Shown: positions 26,050 through 35,067, numbered from the stretch's first letter. The stretch is DNA of 64,000 nucleotides from Oceanococcus atlanticus (GCF_002088235.1 NZ_AQQV01000002.1:434001-498000); one strand, 5' to 3'. Numbers and translations: made by a program. Notes: generated from the letters alone by a model not told the origin.

Positions 26050-26622
26050 TCAACGCCCGGCGGCATCGACCATGATCTGACGCGCCAGCTCGGACAGCTT
26101 GATGCCCCGGCGCATCGCTGCACTGCGCAGTTCCTGATAGGCCTGCTTCTCAGTCATGCCCTGCTGCTCCATCAGCAGGCAACGGGCACGATCAACCACC
26201 GCGCGCTGCTCCAGCGCCTCGCGCGTGCGGGCCAGTTCATCCATCAGGCTGTGCTCACGCTCGAAACGCTGCACCGACACCTCAACCAGCGTGCGCACCA
26301 GCGCCGGCGACAAACCCTCGACCACATAGGCGCTCAGCCCCACATCGGCAGCGGCGGCCTGCAACTTACGGTCATCCTGGGACAGGATCATGAACAGCGG
26401 CTTGGGAAAATCGTCGCTGAGAAAGGCGAGATGCTCCAGGGTGTCACGGCTGGCCGAGCTGGCCGCGATGAGCACCGCATCGGGATTGATTGCACTGATT
26501 TCGGCGGCCACATCCGTCTCGCCGGACAGCACCCGCGAGACCCGGTATCCGGCATCGGCCAGCGCCGCGCTAAGCGTCGACGTGCGGTGGGAACCCAGAT
26601 CGATGAGGACGACGGAGATCAT
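26050..26622 (-). CDS. Second NasT-like ANTAR-domain regulator
   Basis: 190 residues from the ATG at 26622. The receiver-like domain (about 1-120; SVVLIDLGSHRTSTLSAALADAGYRVSRV) is joined through a helical linker to an ANTAR domain (about 135-188; ALEQRAVVDRARCLLMEQQGMTEKQAYQELRSAAMRRGIKLSELARQIM). Same architecture as the NasT at 5212, but clearly diverged. It lies downstream of a second NasS-like gene on the same strand, with a sigma-54 promoter, a narK-like leader and a narK stub between the two. Its RNA targets may be the hexaloop leaders at 15430 and 16970. Which NasT acts on which leader cannot be told. Confidence 0.88.
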   Translation of the reverse strand: MISVVLIDLGSHRTSTLSAALADAGYRVSRVLSGETDVAAEISAINPDAVLIAASSASRDTLEHLAFLSDDFPKPLFMILSQDDRKLQAAAADVGLSAYVVEGLSPALVRTLVEVSVQRFEREHSLMDELARTREALEQRAVVDRARCLLMEQQGMTEKQAYQELRSAAMRRGIKLSELARQIMVDAAGR

Positions 26623-26635
26623 GTCGGCGTGCCCC

Positions 26636-26749
26636 TCAGACCACCTCAGGGCGGGCCGGCCAGCCCTGCGGGCTGGACACGGCGCGGCGTCCCGCGGCGA
26701 GTGACATATCGAGCGTGATGATGCGTGTTGCCCTGTTCGCAACGTCCAT
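26636..26749 (-). pseudogene. 37-codon stub of a duplicated narK start, or leader peptide, before nasT2
   Basis: Starts with MDVANRATRI, matching MEVANKATRI at the start of the NarK transporter at 7030, then diverges and stops after 37 codons, 14 bp before nasT2. A GGAG ribosome-binding sequence precedes the ATG. A perfect hairpin (CCAGCCC-3 nt-GGGCTGG, 26660-26676) lies within it, without a T-tract. The upstream leader and promoter are also duplicated, so this looks like the remains of a second transporter gene. A retained role as a translated leader peptide is possible. Confidence 0.65.
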
Positions 26750-26850
26750 AACGATCTCCCAGGCGTGGCAGACGAAGCGCAGCCCCGTGTACACGGAAAT
26801 CTGCACTGCATCGACGCACTCGTACCCCGCATCCAGGCCTGGTCTACGTC
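26750..26850 (-). promoter_or_regulatory. Leader homologous to narK leader
   Basis: Read on the minus strand it begins GACGTAGACCAGGCCTGG, then GGTACGAGTGCGTCGATG, the same blocks in the same order as at 6928-7029, with total length 101 against 102 nt. Preservation of the 5' half, while the coding part has decayed, suggests that the leader RNA still matters. Confidence 0.55.
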
Positions 26851-26866
26851 TCGATACCTTTTTTAA

Positions 26867-26881
26867 ACAAATCGCATGCCA
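26867..26881 (-). promoter_or_regulatory. Sigma-54-like promoter for the stub-nasT2 transcript
   Basis: On the minus strand TGGCAT-GCGAT-TTGT: GG at -24 is intact, and the -12 element is TTGT instead of TTGC. The predicted start near 26855 is 5 bp before the conserved leader block, the same layout as at narK. Confidence 0.6.
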
Positions 26882-26965
26882 ACTCAGCATCGTTATACAA
26901 ATCAATGGTTTGTTAGAAATCACCGGCTCAGCACCGGAGCCGCATGCACCGCCTTCGATCGTCTC

Positions 26966-26998
26966 GCCTTGGTTTGGTGCAATGCACAATTTGAAGTT
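26966..26998. promoter_or_regulatory. Partly decayed tandem NtrC sites upstream of nasT2
   Basis: The core GTGC-N3-GCAC (26977-26987) corresponds to the inner halves of the tandem NtrC sites at narK (6799-6809). Here the outer halves are degraded (GCCT and AGTT). Centres lie about 118 and 136 bp upstream of the predicted start, matching the narK geometry. Confidence 0.5.
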
Positions 26999-27022
26999 GA
27001 TGTTCATCCGCAAGATGCCTTC

Positions 27023-28021
27023 TCAGCTGCTCAGTGGCGCCGCCAGGTCATACACGTCGGCACGGAAAGTGCGCGCGCTGATCGCCTCGGCATCCAGTTG
27101 TCCGGCCAGACTGGAATGCTGTTGGATCTGCCCGAGCAACCAACGCGCATGACCAACATCCGGGCGATTGATCCCGCCGAAACGCACAAACGGCTGCACC
27201 TGCCCCAGCGCCTCGGGCACGCCGAGCAGGCTCGGCTCCAGACACGAACGTTCGACCTGCAAAGCCTCCGCCAGCCAGTCGCAGGCCAGCTGCCGATGCT
27301 CCGGCGCATCCAGCCATGCACAGGTGTCACGCAGACTTGCCACCAGGGCCAGATGCTCGGCGCTGTGCAGCCATGAGGCCGACGCCGCCAGCACCTTTTC
27401 GGTGCCCGGCAAATCCAGTGTCCGGCTGGTCGAGACCACGGTGCCCACGCCCTCACGCACGGCCAGCGTGTTCCATGGTTCCCCCACACAGAAGCCATCG
27501 ATCTGCCGTTCCTTGAGCGCACGCACCACCATGGGCGGCGGAATCACCAGCAGATTGACGTCATATCCCGGGGTCAAGCCGGCCTGACGCAGCCAATGAC
27601 GCAGCTCGAATTCATGCTTCGACACCGGAAACACCGAGGCGAACGTCATCGGGCGCTCGGTGTCGCGGCGAGCCAGGGCCCGGCGCAGCAGGGCTGCATC
27701 GAAGTTGCCCGTGGCTGACAGTTCGGCATGCAGCGAACGCGCCAGGGTGATGGCGTTGCCGTAGTGGTTCAGCGTGAGCGCGCAGGCCAGGCTGTCGCTG
27801 TCGCCAAAAATGCCGGCCTGAGACGCCAGCGGGATCCCGGGCAGACAATGCGCCGCATCAATCTGCCCCAGCAGCAATGCATCACGCACCTGCGCCCAGG
27901 AGCGCATGGCGATCAGGTCAACCTGCAAGTCGTATTCGGCATAAAGCCCCAGATAACTTGCCGCAACCAGCGGCAGGGCATCGACCAGCGGCATGAACCC
28001 CAGACGCACGCGCGAAGCCAT
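27023..28021 (-). CDS. Second NasS-like nitrate-binding regulator protein
   Basis: 332 residues from the ATG at 28021 (an upstream in-frame ATG at 28123 would add 34 atypical residues). No signal peptide. It shares the NasS/NrtA blocks with the protein at 5790: [49 protein letters not shown] and [13 protein letters not shown]. It probably senses nitrate or a related anion and controls the ANTAR protein encoded downstream. Its specificity may differ from that of the first NasS. Confidence 0.87.
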   Translation of the reverse strand: MASRVRLGFMPLVDALPLVAASYLGLYAEYDLQVDLIAMRSWAQVRDALLLGQIDAAHCLPGIPLASQAGIFGDSDSLACALTLNHYGNAITLARSLHAELSATGNFDAALLRRALARRDTERPMTFASVFPVSKHEFELRHWLRQAGLTPGYDVNLLVIPPPMVVRALKERQIDGFCVGEPWNTLAVREGVGTVVSTSRTLDLPGTEKVLAASASWLHSAEHLALVASLRDTCAWLDAPEHRQLACDWLAEALQVERSCLEPSLLGVPEALGQVQPFVRFGGINRPDVGHARWLLGQIQQHSSLAGQLDAEAISARTFRADVYDLAAPLSS

Positions 28022-28141
28022 GGCCAAACCCGCGTCAGACGCCGCGGCCACACAGGGATGCAGCCACACCGCCCGCACCGGATCGCCGGCGAAGCTGCTG
28101 TCGCACCAGCCATGTGCACGCATTCATCATGCTGCTGTTAA

Positions 28142-28157
28142 AGCAAGAGGCATGCCT
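28142..28157 (-). promoter_or_regulatory. Sigma-54-like promoter upstream of the second NasS-like gene
   Basis: On the minus strand AGGCAT-GCCTC-TTGCT; the -24 GG and -12 GC are both present, and the first consensus T is replaced by A. The predicted start is near 28131, 110 nt before the ATG at 28021. No clear NtrC pair was found at the expected distance. Confidence 0.5.
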
Positions 28158-28326
28158 GCTTGGGGCAAGGCTGAAGCGGCTCTGCCAGGCACGTGCACCC
28201 AAACCCACGCAGACGCCTCAGCGCCTCGATGCACATTGGCAACGCGTCTGTGCGGGCAAAAGTTCGCCCTGGCGCGCCCAGCGTGCGACCATCGCGCCCC
28301 CAAACGTCCTTCCCCTGAGTTTCATC

Positions 28327-29919
28327 GTGCTCGCTGCAAACAACATTACCCAGCAATTTGGCTCCAAGCCGCTGTTCGAAAACATCTCGCAGAAATTCGG
28401 CGGCGGTAACCGCTACGGCCTGATCGGCGCCAATGGCTGCGGTAAATCCACCCTGATGAAAATCCTCGGTGGAGACCTGGAACCCAGCACCGGCAATGTC
28501 AGCCTTGAGCCCGATGTACGCCTGGGCAAACTGCGCCAGGACCAGTTTGCCTTTGAAGAATTCAGCGTGATCGACACGGTGATCATGGGGCACCATGAGC
28601 TGTGGACGATCAAGCAGGAGCGCGAACGGATTTATGCGCTGCCTGAAATGAGCGAAGAAGACGGCATGCGGGTCGGCAATCTGGAATCCGAGTTTGCCGA
28701 GCTGGATGGCTACACGGCCGAAAGCCGCGCGGGCGAGCTGTTGCTGGGCGTGGGCATTCCGGTCTCGCAGCATTTCGGCCTGATGAGCGCGGTTGCACCG
28801 GGCTGGAAGCTGCGCGTCTTGCTGGCGCAGGCCCTGTTTGCCGAACCCGATGTGCTGTTGCTGGATGAGCCGACCAACAACCTCGACATCCACGCCATTC
28901 AATGGCTTGAAGACACGCTTAATCAGCGCGATTCGACCATGATCATCATTTCCCATGATCGCCATTTCCTGAACAGCGTGTGCACGCACATGGCCGACCT
29001 CGACTATGGCGAGCTGCGCGTCTACCCCGGCAACTACGACCAGTACATGCTGGCTTCAACCCAGGCGCGGGCACAGCTGATGGCGGAAAACGCCAAGAAG
29101 AAGGCGCAGATCAGTGAACTGCAAGCGTTCGTGGCGCGTTTCTCGGCCAACGCTTCAAAGGCCAAGCAGGCCACCTCGCGGGCCAAGCAGATCGACAAGA
29201 TCGAGCTGGCCGAGGTCAAGGTCTCCAGCCGCAGCAATCCGTATATCCGCTTCGAGCAGGAGAAGAAGCTGTTCCGCAACGCCCTGGTGCTGGAGAACCT
29301 GAGCAAATCGTTCGATGACCAGCAAGTGCTGCACGACATGTCGCTAATCGTGGAGGTTGGCGAACGCATTGCGGTGATCGGTGAAAACGGCATCGGCAAA
29401 TCGACCCTGCTGCGCGTGCTGATGAACGATGTGGGTTACGAGCCCAGCCGTGGCGAGTTCCAATGGTCGGAAAACGCCAATATCGCCTACTACGCCCAGG
29501 ATCATGCCCACGAGTTCGAGGTGGACATGAGCCTTTTTGACTGGATGAGCCGCTGGCGCCATGAGGACGATGACGAGCAGATCGTGCGCGCCACGCTGGG
29601 TCGCCTGCTGTTCTCGGGCGATCAGGTCGACAAGTCCGTCAAGGTGCTGTCGGGTGGCGAACAAGGCCGCATGCTGTTCGGCAAGATGATGCTGCAACGT
29701 CCCAACATTCTGGTGTTGGACGAACCGACCAATCACATGGACATGGAGTCGATCGAATCCCTGAACATGGCGCTGGAGAACTACGAGGGCACGCTGGTGT
29801 TCGTCAGCCATGACCGCGAGTTCGTGTCCAGCATCGCCACCCGCATCATCGAACTGAAAAGCGATGGTTATGTCGATTTCTCGGGCAGTTACGAGGAATA
29901 CCTGAGTTCCCAGGCCTGA
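28327..29919 (+). CDS. ybiT: ABC-F family ATPase YbiT
   Basis: 530 residues from a GTG start at 28327, exactly the length of E. coli YbiT and with the same N-terminus pattern ([38 protein letters not shown]). Two ABC domains are present: Walker [10 protein letters not shown] and GENGIGKST, Walker [15 protein letters not shown] and [14 protein letters not shown], and a signature LSGGEQGRM in the second. A long charged linker lies between them, and there are no membrane spans. ABC-F proteins act on the ribosome. The exact role of YbiT is not firmly set. Upstream ATG and GTG codons from 28114 would add an implausible extension. Confidence 0.92.
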   Translation: MLAANNITQQFGSKPLFENISQKFGGGNRYGLIGANGCGKSTLMKILGGDLEPSTGNVSLEPDVRLGKLRQDQFAFEEFSVIDTVIMGHHELWTIKQERERIYALPEMSEEDGMRVGNLESEFAELDGYTAESRAGELLLGVGIPVSQHFGLMSAVAPGWKLRVLLAQALFAEPDVLLLDEPTNNLDIHAIQWLEDTLNQRDSTMIIISHDRHFLNSVCTHMADLDYGELRVYPGNYDQYMLASTQARAQLMAENAKKKAQISELQAFVARFSANASKAKQATSRAKQIDKIELAEVKVSSRSNPYIRFEQEKKLFRNALVLENLSKSFDDQQVLHDMSLIVEVGERIAVIGENGIGKSTLLRVLMNDVGYEPSRGEFQWSENANIAYYAQDHAHEFEVDMSLFDWMSRWRHEDDDEQIVRATLGRLLFSGDQVDKSVKVLSGGEQGRMLFGKMMLQRPNILVLDEPTNHMDMESIESLNMALENYEGTLVFVSHDREFVSSIATRIIELKSDGYVDFSGSYEEYLSSQA

Positions 29920-29957
29920 ACGGGGATGGCAGACGCGCCGAAACGAGCCCGCAGCGC

Positions 29958-31328
29958 ATGAGCAGATTTGCCGACATAGCACTGCCCGCCGCCCTGCATC
30001 AGGCGCTGGACCAACTGGGCTACGAAACGGCCACGCCGGTTCAGGCCCAAACCGTGCCGCCTATGCTGCAAGGGCATGACGTGCTGGTTCAGGCCAAAAC
30101 CGGCAGCGGCAAGACTGCAGCGTTCGGCCTCGCCCTGCTGGCCACGCTGCAAAGCGACAACACCCAGCTGCAAGGGCTGATCCTGTGCCCCACCCGCGAA
30201 CTTGCCGAGCAGGTGTCCAAAGAGCTGCGCGCGCTCGCACGCTTTGTCCCCAACATCAAAATCCTGAGCCTGTGCGGCGGCGTGTCCGTGCGCGTGCAAT
30301 TGGCATCGTTGAGCCATGAACCACACATCGTGGTGGGAACACCCGGGCGAATTCAGGACCTCATCAAACGCGGCGCACTGCCGCTGGATGGGCTCAGCAC
30401 GGTGATCCTCGACGAGGCCGACCGGATGCTGGACATGGGCTTTATTGAACCCATCAAAAGCATTCTTGAGGGCACCCCGAGCCGACGAAAGACCTGGCTG
30501 TTTTCCGCCACCTACACGGATGACATCCGCGCCATCAGCAGCGCTTTTCAACGCACGCCGACGGACATCGCAATCGCCGAGCCGCCCAGCACAACAGCCA
30601 TCACGCAGCATTTTTACAAAGCCGAAAAGGCCGACAAGCTGCCGGCCCTGAGCGCACTGCTGACCACGCACAAACCGCACAGCTGCCTGGTCTTCTGCAA
30701 CACCAAGATCGACACCCGCGACGTCGCCGCCCAGCTGCAACAACGCGGTTACAGCGCACTGGCCCTGCACGGCGATCTCGACCAGCGTGACCGCGACGAA
30801 ACCGTGGTGCAATTCGCCAATGGCAGCTGTCAGGTGCTGGTGGCCACCGATGTGGCTTCGCGGGGCCTGCACTTCGAAGGCTTGCCGATGGTGATCGCCT
30901 ACGAGCTGCCGCACGATCCCGCTGTGCATGTGCACCGTATCGGGCGGACCGGACGCGCGGGCGAAACCGGCCTGGCCTGCACCCTGGTATCCGGGCGCGA
31001 GCAAGCGCGCATGCCCGCTGTCGAGAAAGCGCTCGGCAAACCTCTGGCATGGGCTGAGCTGCCGGCGGCTCAGCCCGGGCGCCCTGCCCCCCAGCCAAAG
31101 ATGAAAACACTCATCATCGATGCCGGCCGCAAGGACAAGCTACGCCCCGGCGACATTCTCGGGGCCTTGACCGGCGCCGGCGGCCTGGATGGCCAGGACG
31201 TCGGCAAGATCGACGTGTTCGCCACACGGGCCTATGTTGCAGTTAGCCAGCGACGGGCCCGGGCGACCGCCAGTGCGCTCAGGCAGGCCAAGATCAAGGG
31301 CCGCAAATTTCGCATCCGTGAACTTTGA
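29958..31328 (+). CDS. dbpA: ATP-dependent RNA helicase DbpA
   Basis: 456 residues with the full DEAD-box set: Q motif with ATPVQAQTVPP, motif I AKTGSGKTAAF, Ia PTRELAEQV, II DEAD (VILDEADRMLDMGF), III SAT, V ATDVASRGLHF and VI HRIGRTGRAG. The C-terminal domain (about 385-456) is the DbpA RNA-recognition fold that binds hairpin 92 of 23S rRNA, so the gene acts in late large-subunit assembly. It follows ybiT by 38 bp on the same strand, and the two may share a transcript. Confidence 0.93.
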   Translation: MSRFADIALPAALHQALDQLGYETATPVQAQTVPPMLQGHDVLVQAKTGSGKTAAFGLALLATLQSDNTQLQGLILCPTRELAEQVSKELRALARFVPNIKILSLCGGVSVRVQLASLSHEPHIVVGTPGRIQDLIKRGALPLDGLSTVILDEADRMLDMGFIEPIKSILEGTPSRRKTWLFSATYTDDIRAISSAFQRTPTDIAIAEPPSTTAITQHFYKAEKADKLPALSALLTTHKPHSCLVFCNTKIDTRDVAAQLQQRGYSALALHGDLDQRDRDETVVQFANGSCQVLVATDVASRGLHFEGLPMVIAYELPHDPAVHVHRIGRTGRAGETGLACTLVSGREQARMPAVEKALGKPLAWAELPAAQPGRPAPQPKMKTLIIDAGRKDKLRPGDILGALTGAGGLDGQDVGKIDVFATRAYVAVSQRRARATASALRQAKIKGRKFRIREL

Positions 31329-31357
31329 GCACGCTGCCCAGAAACCGGAATGCCCGC

Positions 31358-31831
31358 ATGGATAAGCTCGCCCTGTTCGTGGACGTACAAAACGTCTACT
31401 ACACCACCCGAGCCGCCTACCAACGCAACTTCGATTACAACAAGTTCTGGGCGCAGGTCACCGCCAACCGGCAGTTAACCACGGCCATCGCCTACGCAAT
31501 TGATCGGGGCGATCAAAAGCAACGCCAGTTCCAGAACATCCTCAGAGCCATCGGCTTCGACGTGAAACTCAAGCCCTACATACAGCGTGCCGACGGCTCC
31601 TCCAAAGGCGACTGGGATGTTGGCATCACCCTGGACGCGATGGAACTCTCGGCCGACGCCGATGTGGTTGTGTTGGTCTCAGGCGATGGCGACTTTGACC
31701 TGCTGGCCAATAAGCTGCGGCAGGACAAAAACAAGACCGTTGAAGTCTATGGCGTGCCCCACTTCACCGCCCAATCACTGATCAATGCCGCCAGCCGATT
31801 CGTTGCGATAGACGATCAGTTGTTGCTTTGA
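31358..31831 (+). CDS. NYN-domain (LabA/DUF88-like) putative nuclease
   Basis: 157 residues from the ATG at 31358. The PIN-like NYN fold is shown by the N-terminal Asp (FVDVQNVYYTTR), a central DWDVGITLDAMEL and a late VLVSGDGDFDLLANKLR, which place the acidic metal-binding residues in the expected order. Proteins of this type are predicted or shown RNases. It lies 29 bp after dbpA, consistent with a role in RNA turnover. A TTG at 31325 would add 11 residues. Confidence 0.85.
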   Translation: MDKLALFVDVQNVYYTTRAAYQRNFDYNKFWAQVTANRQLTTAIAYAIDRGDQKQRQFQNILRAIGFDVKLKPYIQRADGSSKGDWDVGITLDAMELSADADVVVLVSGDGDFDLLANKLRQDKNKTVEVYGVPHFTAQSLINAASRFVAIDDQLLL

Positions 31832-31924
31832 AGGTCAGCACGCGGAGCCGCTGCGTTCACCGCGAACGCGCCTGAAGCATCGGAACCGTTTTTCTGGCCT
31901 CCAACTGGTGCCCGCGAGCGTGGC

Positions 31925-32347
31925 CTAGTTAACATCCAACACGTTAAAGCCAGTGAAGGTGCAGCCGGCACGGCCGGCCACGCCGTAATGCCGCTGAACG
32001 CCCTGCAGTTCAACAGGTAAACCGCCATACTGCTTGTGGAATTCCAGGAATTCTTCGGCGTTGTAGCTCTTGTCCATCGAGTATTGCTGACAGGTGCGCA
32101 GGCCACTGTCTCCCAGCCCAACAGTCAATGGATACTCGGCCTCAAACCCGTATAGCTCTGCGAGGTTTCTAGCCGCGGTTTGATAAAATACTTCGATCTC
32201 CGCGATCTGTGCTTGGCCCTTCGTGATCAGAATTCCTTGCACCTTGCCAATGTTCTCGGAGCGAGTGATTCTGCGACCTTCCGCTTGCGCCAGTTGAGTA
32301 CACAACGCCGCAAACATGAACAGTGACGCTTTAGTCAGTACTTTCAA
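31925..32347 (-). CDS. Small secreted protein of unknown function
   Basis: 140 residues with a signal peptide (about 1-22, ending AQA). The mature part contains two Cys (near 105 and 129), which could form a disulfide bond. No family recognised. It lies between a NYN gene and an ABC-F gene, with AT-richer codon use than its neighbours. The 93-bp stretch 31832-31924 holds nothing I can identify. Confidence 0.55.
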   Translation of the reverse strand: MKVLTKASLFMFAALCTQLAQAEGRRITRSENIGKVQGILITKGQAQIAEIEVFYQTAARNLAELYGFEAEYPLTVGLGDSGLRTCQQYSMDKSYNAEEFLEFHKQYGGLPVELQGVQRHYGVAGRAGCTFTGFNVLDVN

Positions 32348-32382
32348 GAATTAAGCCTCTTAAATTCAGGATGCTGCCCCAT

Positions 32383-33924
32383 TCACGGTTTTTGAACATC
32401 AGACTGCAGCCTGGTTGCGATGAGTTCAAGGTTGCCAGAGTCAGTGCGAATCTCCCATTGGCTTGTGGCCAAGCCACTCAGAAATGCCTGATCGTGGCTG
32501 ACCAGCAGCAAAGCACAAGGACAATCCGCCAGCGCATTTTGCATGGCTTCTATAGATGGCAGATCCAGATGGTTGGTGGGCTCATCAAGGACAATAAGAT
32601 GCGGCTTGTTCGAAATCCCGACCGCAAGCATCAATTTGCGGATTTCACCCGGGCTGGGAAGCGCACTGCGTAGCAAGCGTGAAGGTTCAGAACCAAGACC
32701 CGCGACAACATTCATAACATGCCCAAGCTGCTCTGCTGGCAGCCCCCGAACGTGCTCAATCAACTTGAGACTGTTATCGATGTCGATGTCCTGAGGCATC
32801 TGCGTAAGACAGTCGGGCTCGACATTAAAGAGGGGCGCAAGATGTCGCAGCAAGCTGCTCTTTCCAAGACCGTTCGCGCCGCTCAAGGCGATGCGCTCCG
32901 AGGGCCGAATCACAAGCTGAGGGTGGACCAATGCCCGGCCGTCACCAAGTTCGACGCGGCCGGGCGGTACATCCAGCAAAAGGCGGCGTTTGGAGCGTGA
33001 CTCTGGCAACCAGAAATCGATGGTTCGCACTTTATCGACTTGAACCTTTTTCGCCTGTTCAGCCGAGCGCTCAGAACGCGCTGACAACTGCCCCAGCAGG
33101 CGACCGGCCTGGCCGTCTTTGCCAGTCAGGCGCGCCAGATTGATACGCGATTTTGCATCATGATCCTTACTGCTCAGCCCCCGCTTGGACCGCTTTTTGT
33201 TGGCCCGAGAAGCCGTTTCACGACGTGCGGCAAGCTCCCGCTGCAGCCTATTGCCTTGATCGACAAGTTTGTCCCGTTCGCGACACGCAGATGCCTGAGC
33301 CTGCAATCGCAACTCAAGCCCGGTGGTGTAGCCACCGGGGCGGACTTCAGCGCGACCATGTTCAAGCCAAAGGCATTGGCCACACAGCGCGTCGATCCAG
33401 GCCCGGTCGTGACTGACAATCAAACCAATACCGATAAAACCCCGCAACGCTTCAAGCAAGACCTCACGCGCATGTGCATCGATGTGGTTTGTGGGCTCAT
33501 CAATGGCCAGAATCTGCGGTCTTTGCCACAAAGCATGGGCAATCTGTGTGCGTTTGCGTTGACCATGACTGAGCAGCGACCAACGCTCCAGATAATCATG
33601 TTCAATGCCCAATTGCCCACGCAGTATGCAGGCGTGCGCGTCATAGTCCTGAAGGAAATCGGCGAGCATACGAGGCGGCGAATCAGTGCGCTGCGCACAA
33701 TAAACCGCATGCTCTAAATTTTCGATGTGGCCAGTCTCAGGCCAAAGCTGCCCACAGACCAACTGCAACAGTGTTGTCTTTCCAGCCCCGTTGGCTCCCA
33801 CCACACCGGTGAAGCCTGGAGGAAAAATGACATTCAGGCCCTCAAAAAGCGGGGCGGTAGAAGAGTCATGACAAAAAGAGAGATCGCGAATCGCGACGGA
33901 ACAAGGCTGAGGCATAGCAAACAT
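32383..33924 (-). CDS. ABC-F family ATPase, possible ribosome-protection type
   Basis: 513 residues, two ABC domains and no membrane spans. Walker A GANGAGKTT and GANGLGKSS. Walker B AIDEPTNHIDAHA and [13 protein letters not shown]. Both signature motifs are unusual (LSHGQRK and PSPGEIRK instead of LSGGQ). The linker between domains is very basic (NKKRSKRGLSSKDHDAKSR near 242-260), as in ABC-F proteins that enter the ribosomal E-site. Antibiotic protection is possible but cannot be read from sequence. The 5' region carries a stable hairpin that could attenuate expression. MPQPCSV at 33915 is an alternative start. Confidence 0.82.
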   Translation of the reverse strand: MFAMPQPCSVAIRDLSFCHDSSTAPLFEGLNVIFPPGFTGVVGANGAGKTTLLQLVCGQLWPETGHIENLEHAVYCAQRTDSPPRMLADFLQDYDAHACILRGQLGIEHDYLERWSLLSHGQRKRTQIAHALWQRPQILAIDEPTNHIDAHAREVLLEALRGFIGIGLIVSHDRAWIDALCGQCLWLEHGRAEVRPGGYTTGLELRLQAQASACRERDKLVDQGNRLQRELAARRETASRANKKRSKRGLSSKDHDAKSRINLARLTGKDGQAGRLLGQLSARSERSAEQAKKVQVDKVRTIDFWLPESRSKRRLLLDVPPGRVELGDGRALVHPQLVIRPSERIALSGANGLGKSSLLRHLAPLFNVEPDCLTQMPQDIDIDNSLKLIEHVRGLPAEQLGHVMNVVAGLGSEPSRLLRSALPSPGEIRKLMLAVGISNKPHLIVLDEPTNHLDLPSIEAMQNALADCPCALLLVSHDQAFLSGLATSQWEIRTDSGNLELIATRLQSDVQKP

Positions 33925-33939
33925 CCAGGACGAAATTTG

Positions 33940-33958
33940 CCGCAGGACAAACCTGCGG
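33940..33958. promoter_or_regulatory. Stable hairpin in the 5' leader of the ABC-F gene; rest of gap 33925-34381
   Basis: A perfect 7-bp stem CCGCAGG / CCTGCGG with a 5-nt loop, 16-34 bp upstream of the ABC-F start. The 457-bp gap also has an 8-bp inverted repeat (ACGCATCC 34172-34179, GGATGCGT 34194-34201). No gene or T-tract terminator was found in it. Confidence 0.4.
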
Positions 33959-34381
33959 ATCGTCGCGCACGCATGGGGCGTACGCTAGGAGGTTTAGCTA
34001 TTGCGCATCGCGGGGTGTCAGCCTTGCTCGAGTGAGGCTAACGAGTATACCTGCTCTGGGGTTTGTGCTGAAAAACAGGGGTGGGGTTGCTTATCCGTTT
34101 TTCTTCACTCTGGTCCAGCGTTCGGAAGGCGCAATGGGATTTTTCGGCGTTTTAAGATTTAGACGCAAGGCACGCATCCGTGCGACTTCGACTGGATGCG
34201 TCCAGTTGCTGACATTCCCAGCTTCCAGCCAGCAATGTTCCATCCGGGCGTAAGCTGACGTTCGCGCCGGGAATGGCGGCGACCTGACAGAGAGTGGTCA
34301 CTCAGCGTGCAACCGGAACATGTGAGACGTGCCTGAAGCAGAACAAACTGCGAGCACTCAGGAACATCAGGAAGGTTGCGC

Positions 34382-35002
34382 TTAACCGCCTTTCGACTCC
34401 AGGCCCGCCAGTTGCCTCAACTGCTCCGGGTACTGCTTGATCATGTCGTCGACAACAGCTGGCGAATACATATTTCGCAGCGTCGTCAGCGAAACCGTGA
34501 AGTAGTGAATGGCGCCGAGAACCTGATACACATGAGTCGCAATTCGCGATTCATCTGCAGCGGCCCAAGCCGCTGATTGCCGCAGCTGGCTATGCAGACG
34601 ATCCAGGAATGGGCGCAAATACCAGGTGCCCGCCTGACTGGCACGCTCCGGGTTATCCAACAACTCGCGCATTAACAAACAGGTTTCATCACGAAACGCC
34701 ATGGTGTGCTCGTAGATCTTCAACACGCTGCGCACGAACGCGCTGTCGGTCGCCTCGCTGTCAAGTTGCTGGTTCTCGACGATATCCGTCAAAAGGCGCT
34801 CGGAAATGGATTCCAGCACGGCGGCGTAGAGCTTTTGTTTGCTGCCGAAATGGTGCAGCACCGCCTGCTTTGTGACACCCAACTCCCTTGCGAGGCGATC
34901 CATACTTAGCCCCGCAAAACCCTTTTCAGCAAAGAGCTTGAGCGCCTCGTCAAGAATTCGGGCGCGGGTGTCTGCTAGCGGTTCAGCGGGCGTCATGAAC
35001 AC
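34382..35002 (-). CDS. TetR-family transcriptional regulator
   Basis: 206 residues (MTPAEPL at 34996 is an equal alternative start). N-terminal HTH at about 12-58 (ARILDEALKLFAEKGFAGLSMDRLARELGVTKQAVLHHFGSKQKLY), with a helical C-terminal sensor domain. It is divergent from a Rieske oxygenase. Two strong palindromes fill the gap, so autoregulation and repression of the oxygenase are likely. Ligand unknown. Confidence 0.9.
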   Translation of the reverse strand: MFMTPAEPLADTRARILDEALKLFAEKGFAGLSMDRLARELGVTKQAVLHHFGSKQKLYAAVLESISERLLTDIVENQQLDSEATDSAFVRSVLKIYEHTMAFRDETCLLMRELLDNPERASQAGTWYLRPFLDRLHSQLRQSAAWAAADESRIATHVYQVLGAIHYFTVSLTTLRNMYSPAVVDDMIKQYPEQLRQLAGLESKGG

Positions 35003-35017
35003 AGTATAACTTGACGA

Positions 35018-35059
35018 CTTACCATTTGGTAAGCCATGATGCGCTTACCAATTGGTAAG
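35018..35059. promoter_or_regulatory. Tandem TetR operators
   Basis: Two 16-bp sites, CTTACCATTTGGTAAG (35018-35033, perfect 7-bp arms) and CTTACCAATTGGTAAG (35044-35059, fully palindromic), start 26 bp apart. They lie between the tetR start and the Rieske gene at 35068. Confidence 0.85.
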
Positions 35060-35067
35060 GCTGCATC

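Noticed and set aside
28114-28326. In-frame N-terminal extension of YbiT
   Set aside because: Homology and length begin at the GTG at 28327; the extension overlaps the sigma-54-like element and control region of the second NasS-like gene on the other strand.
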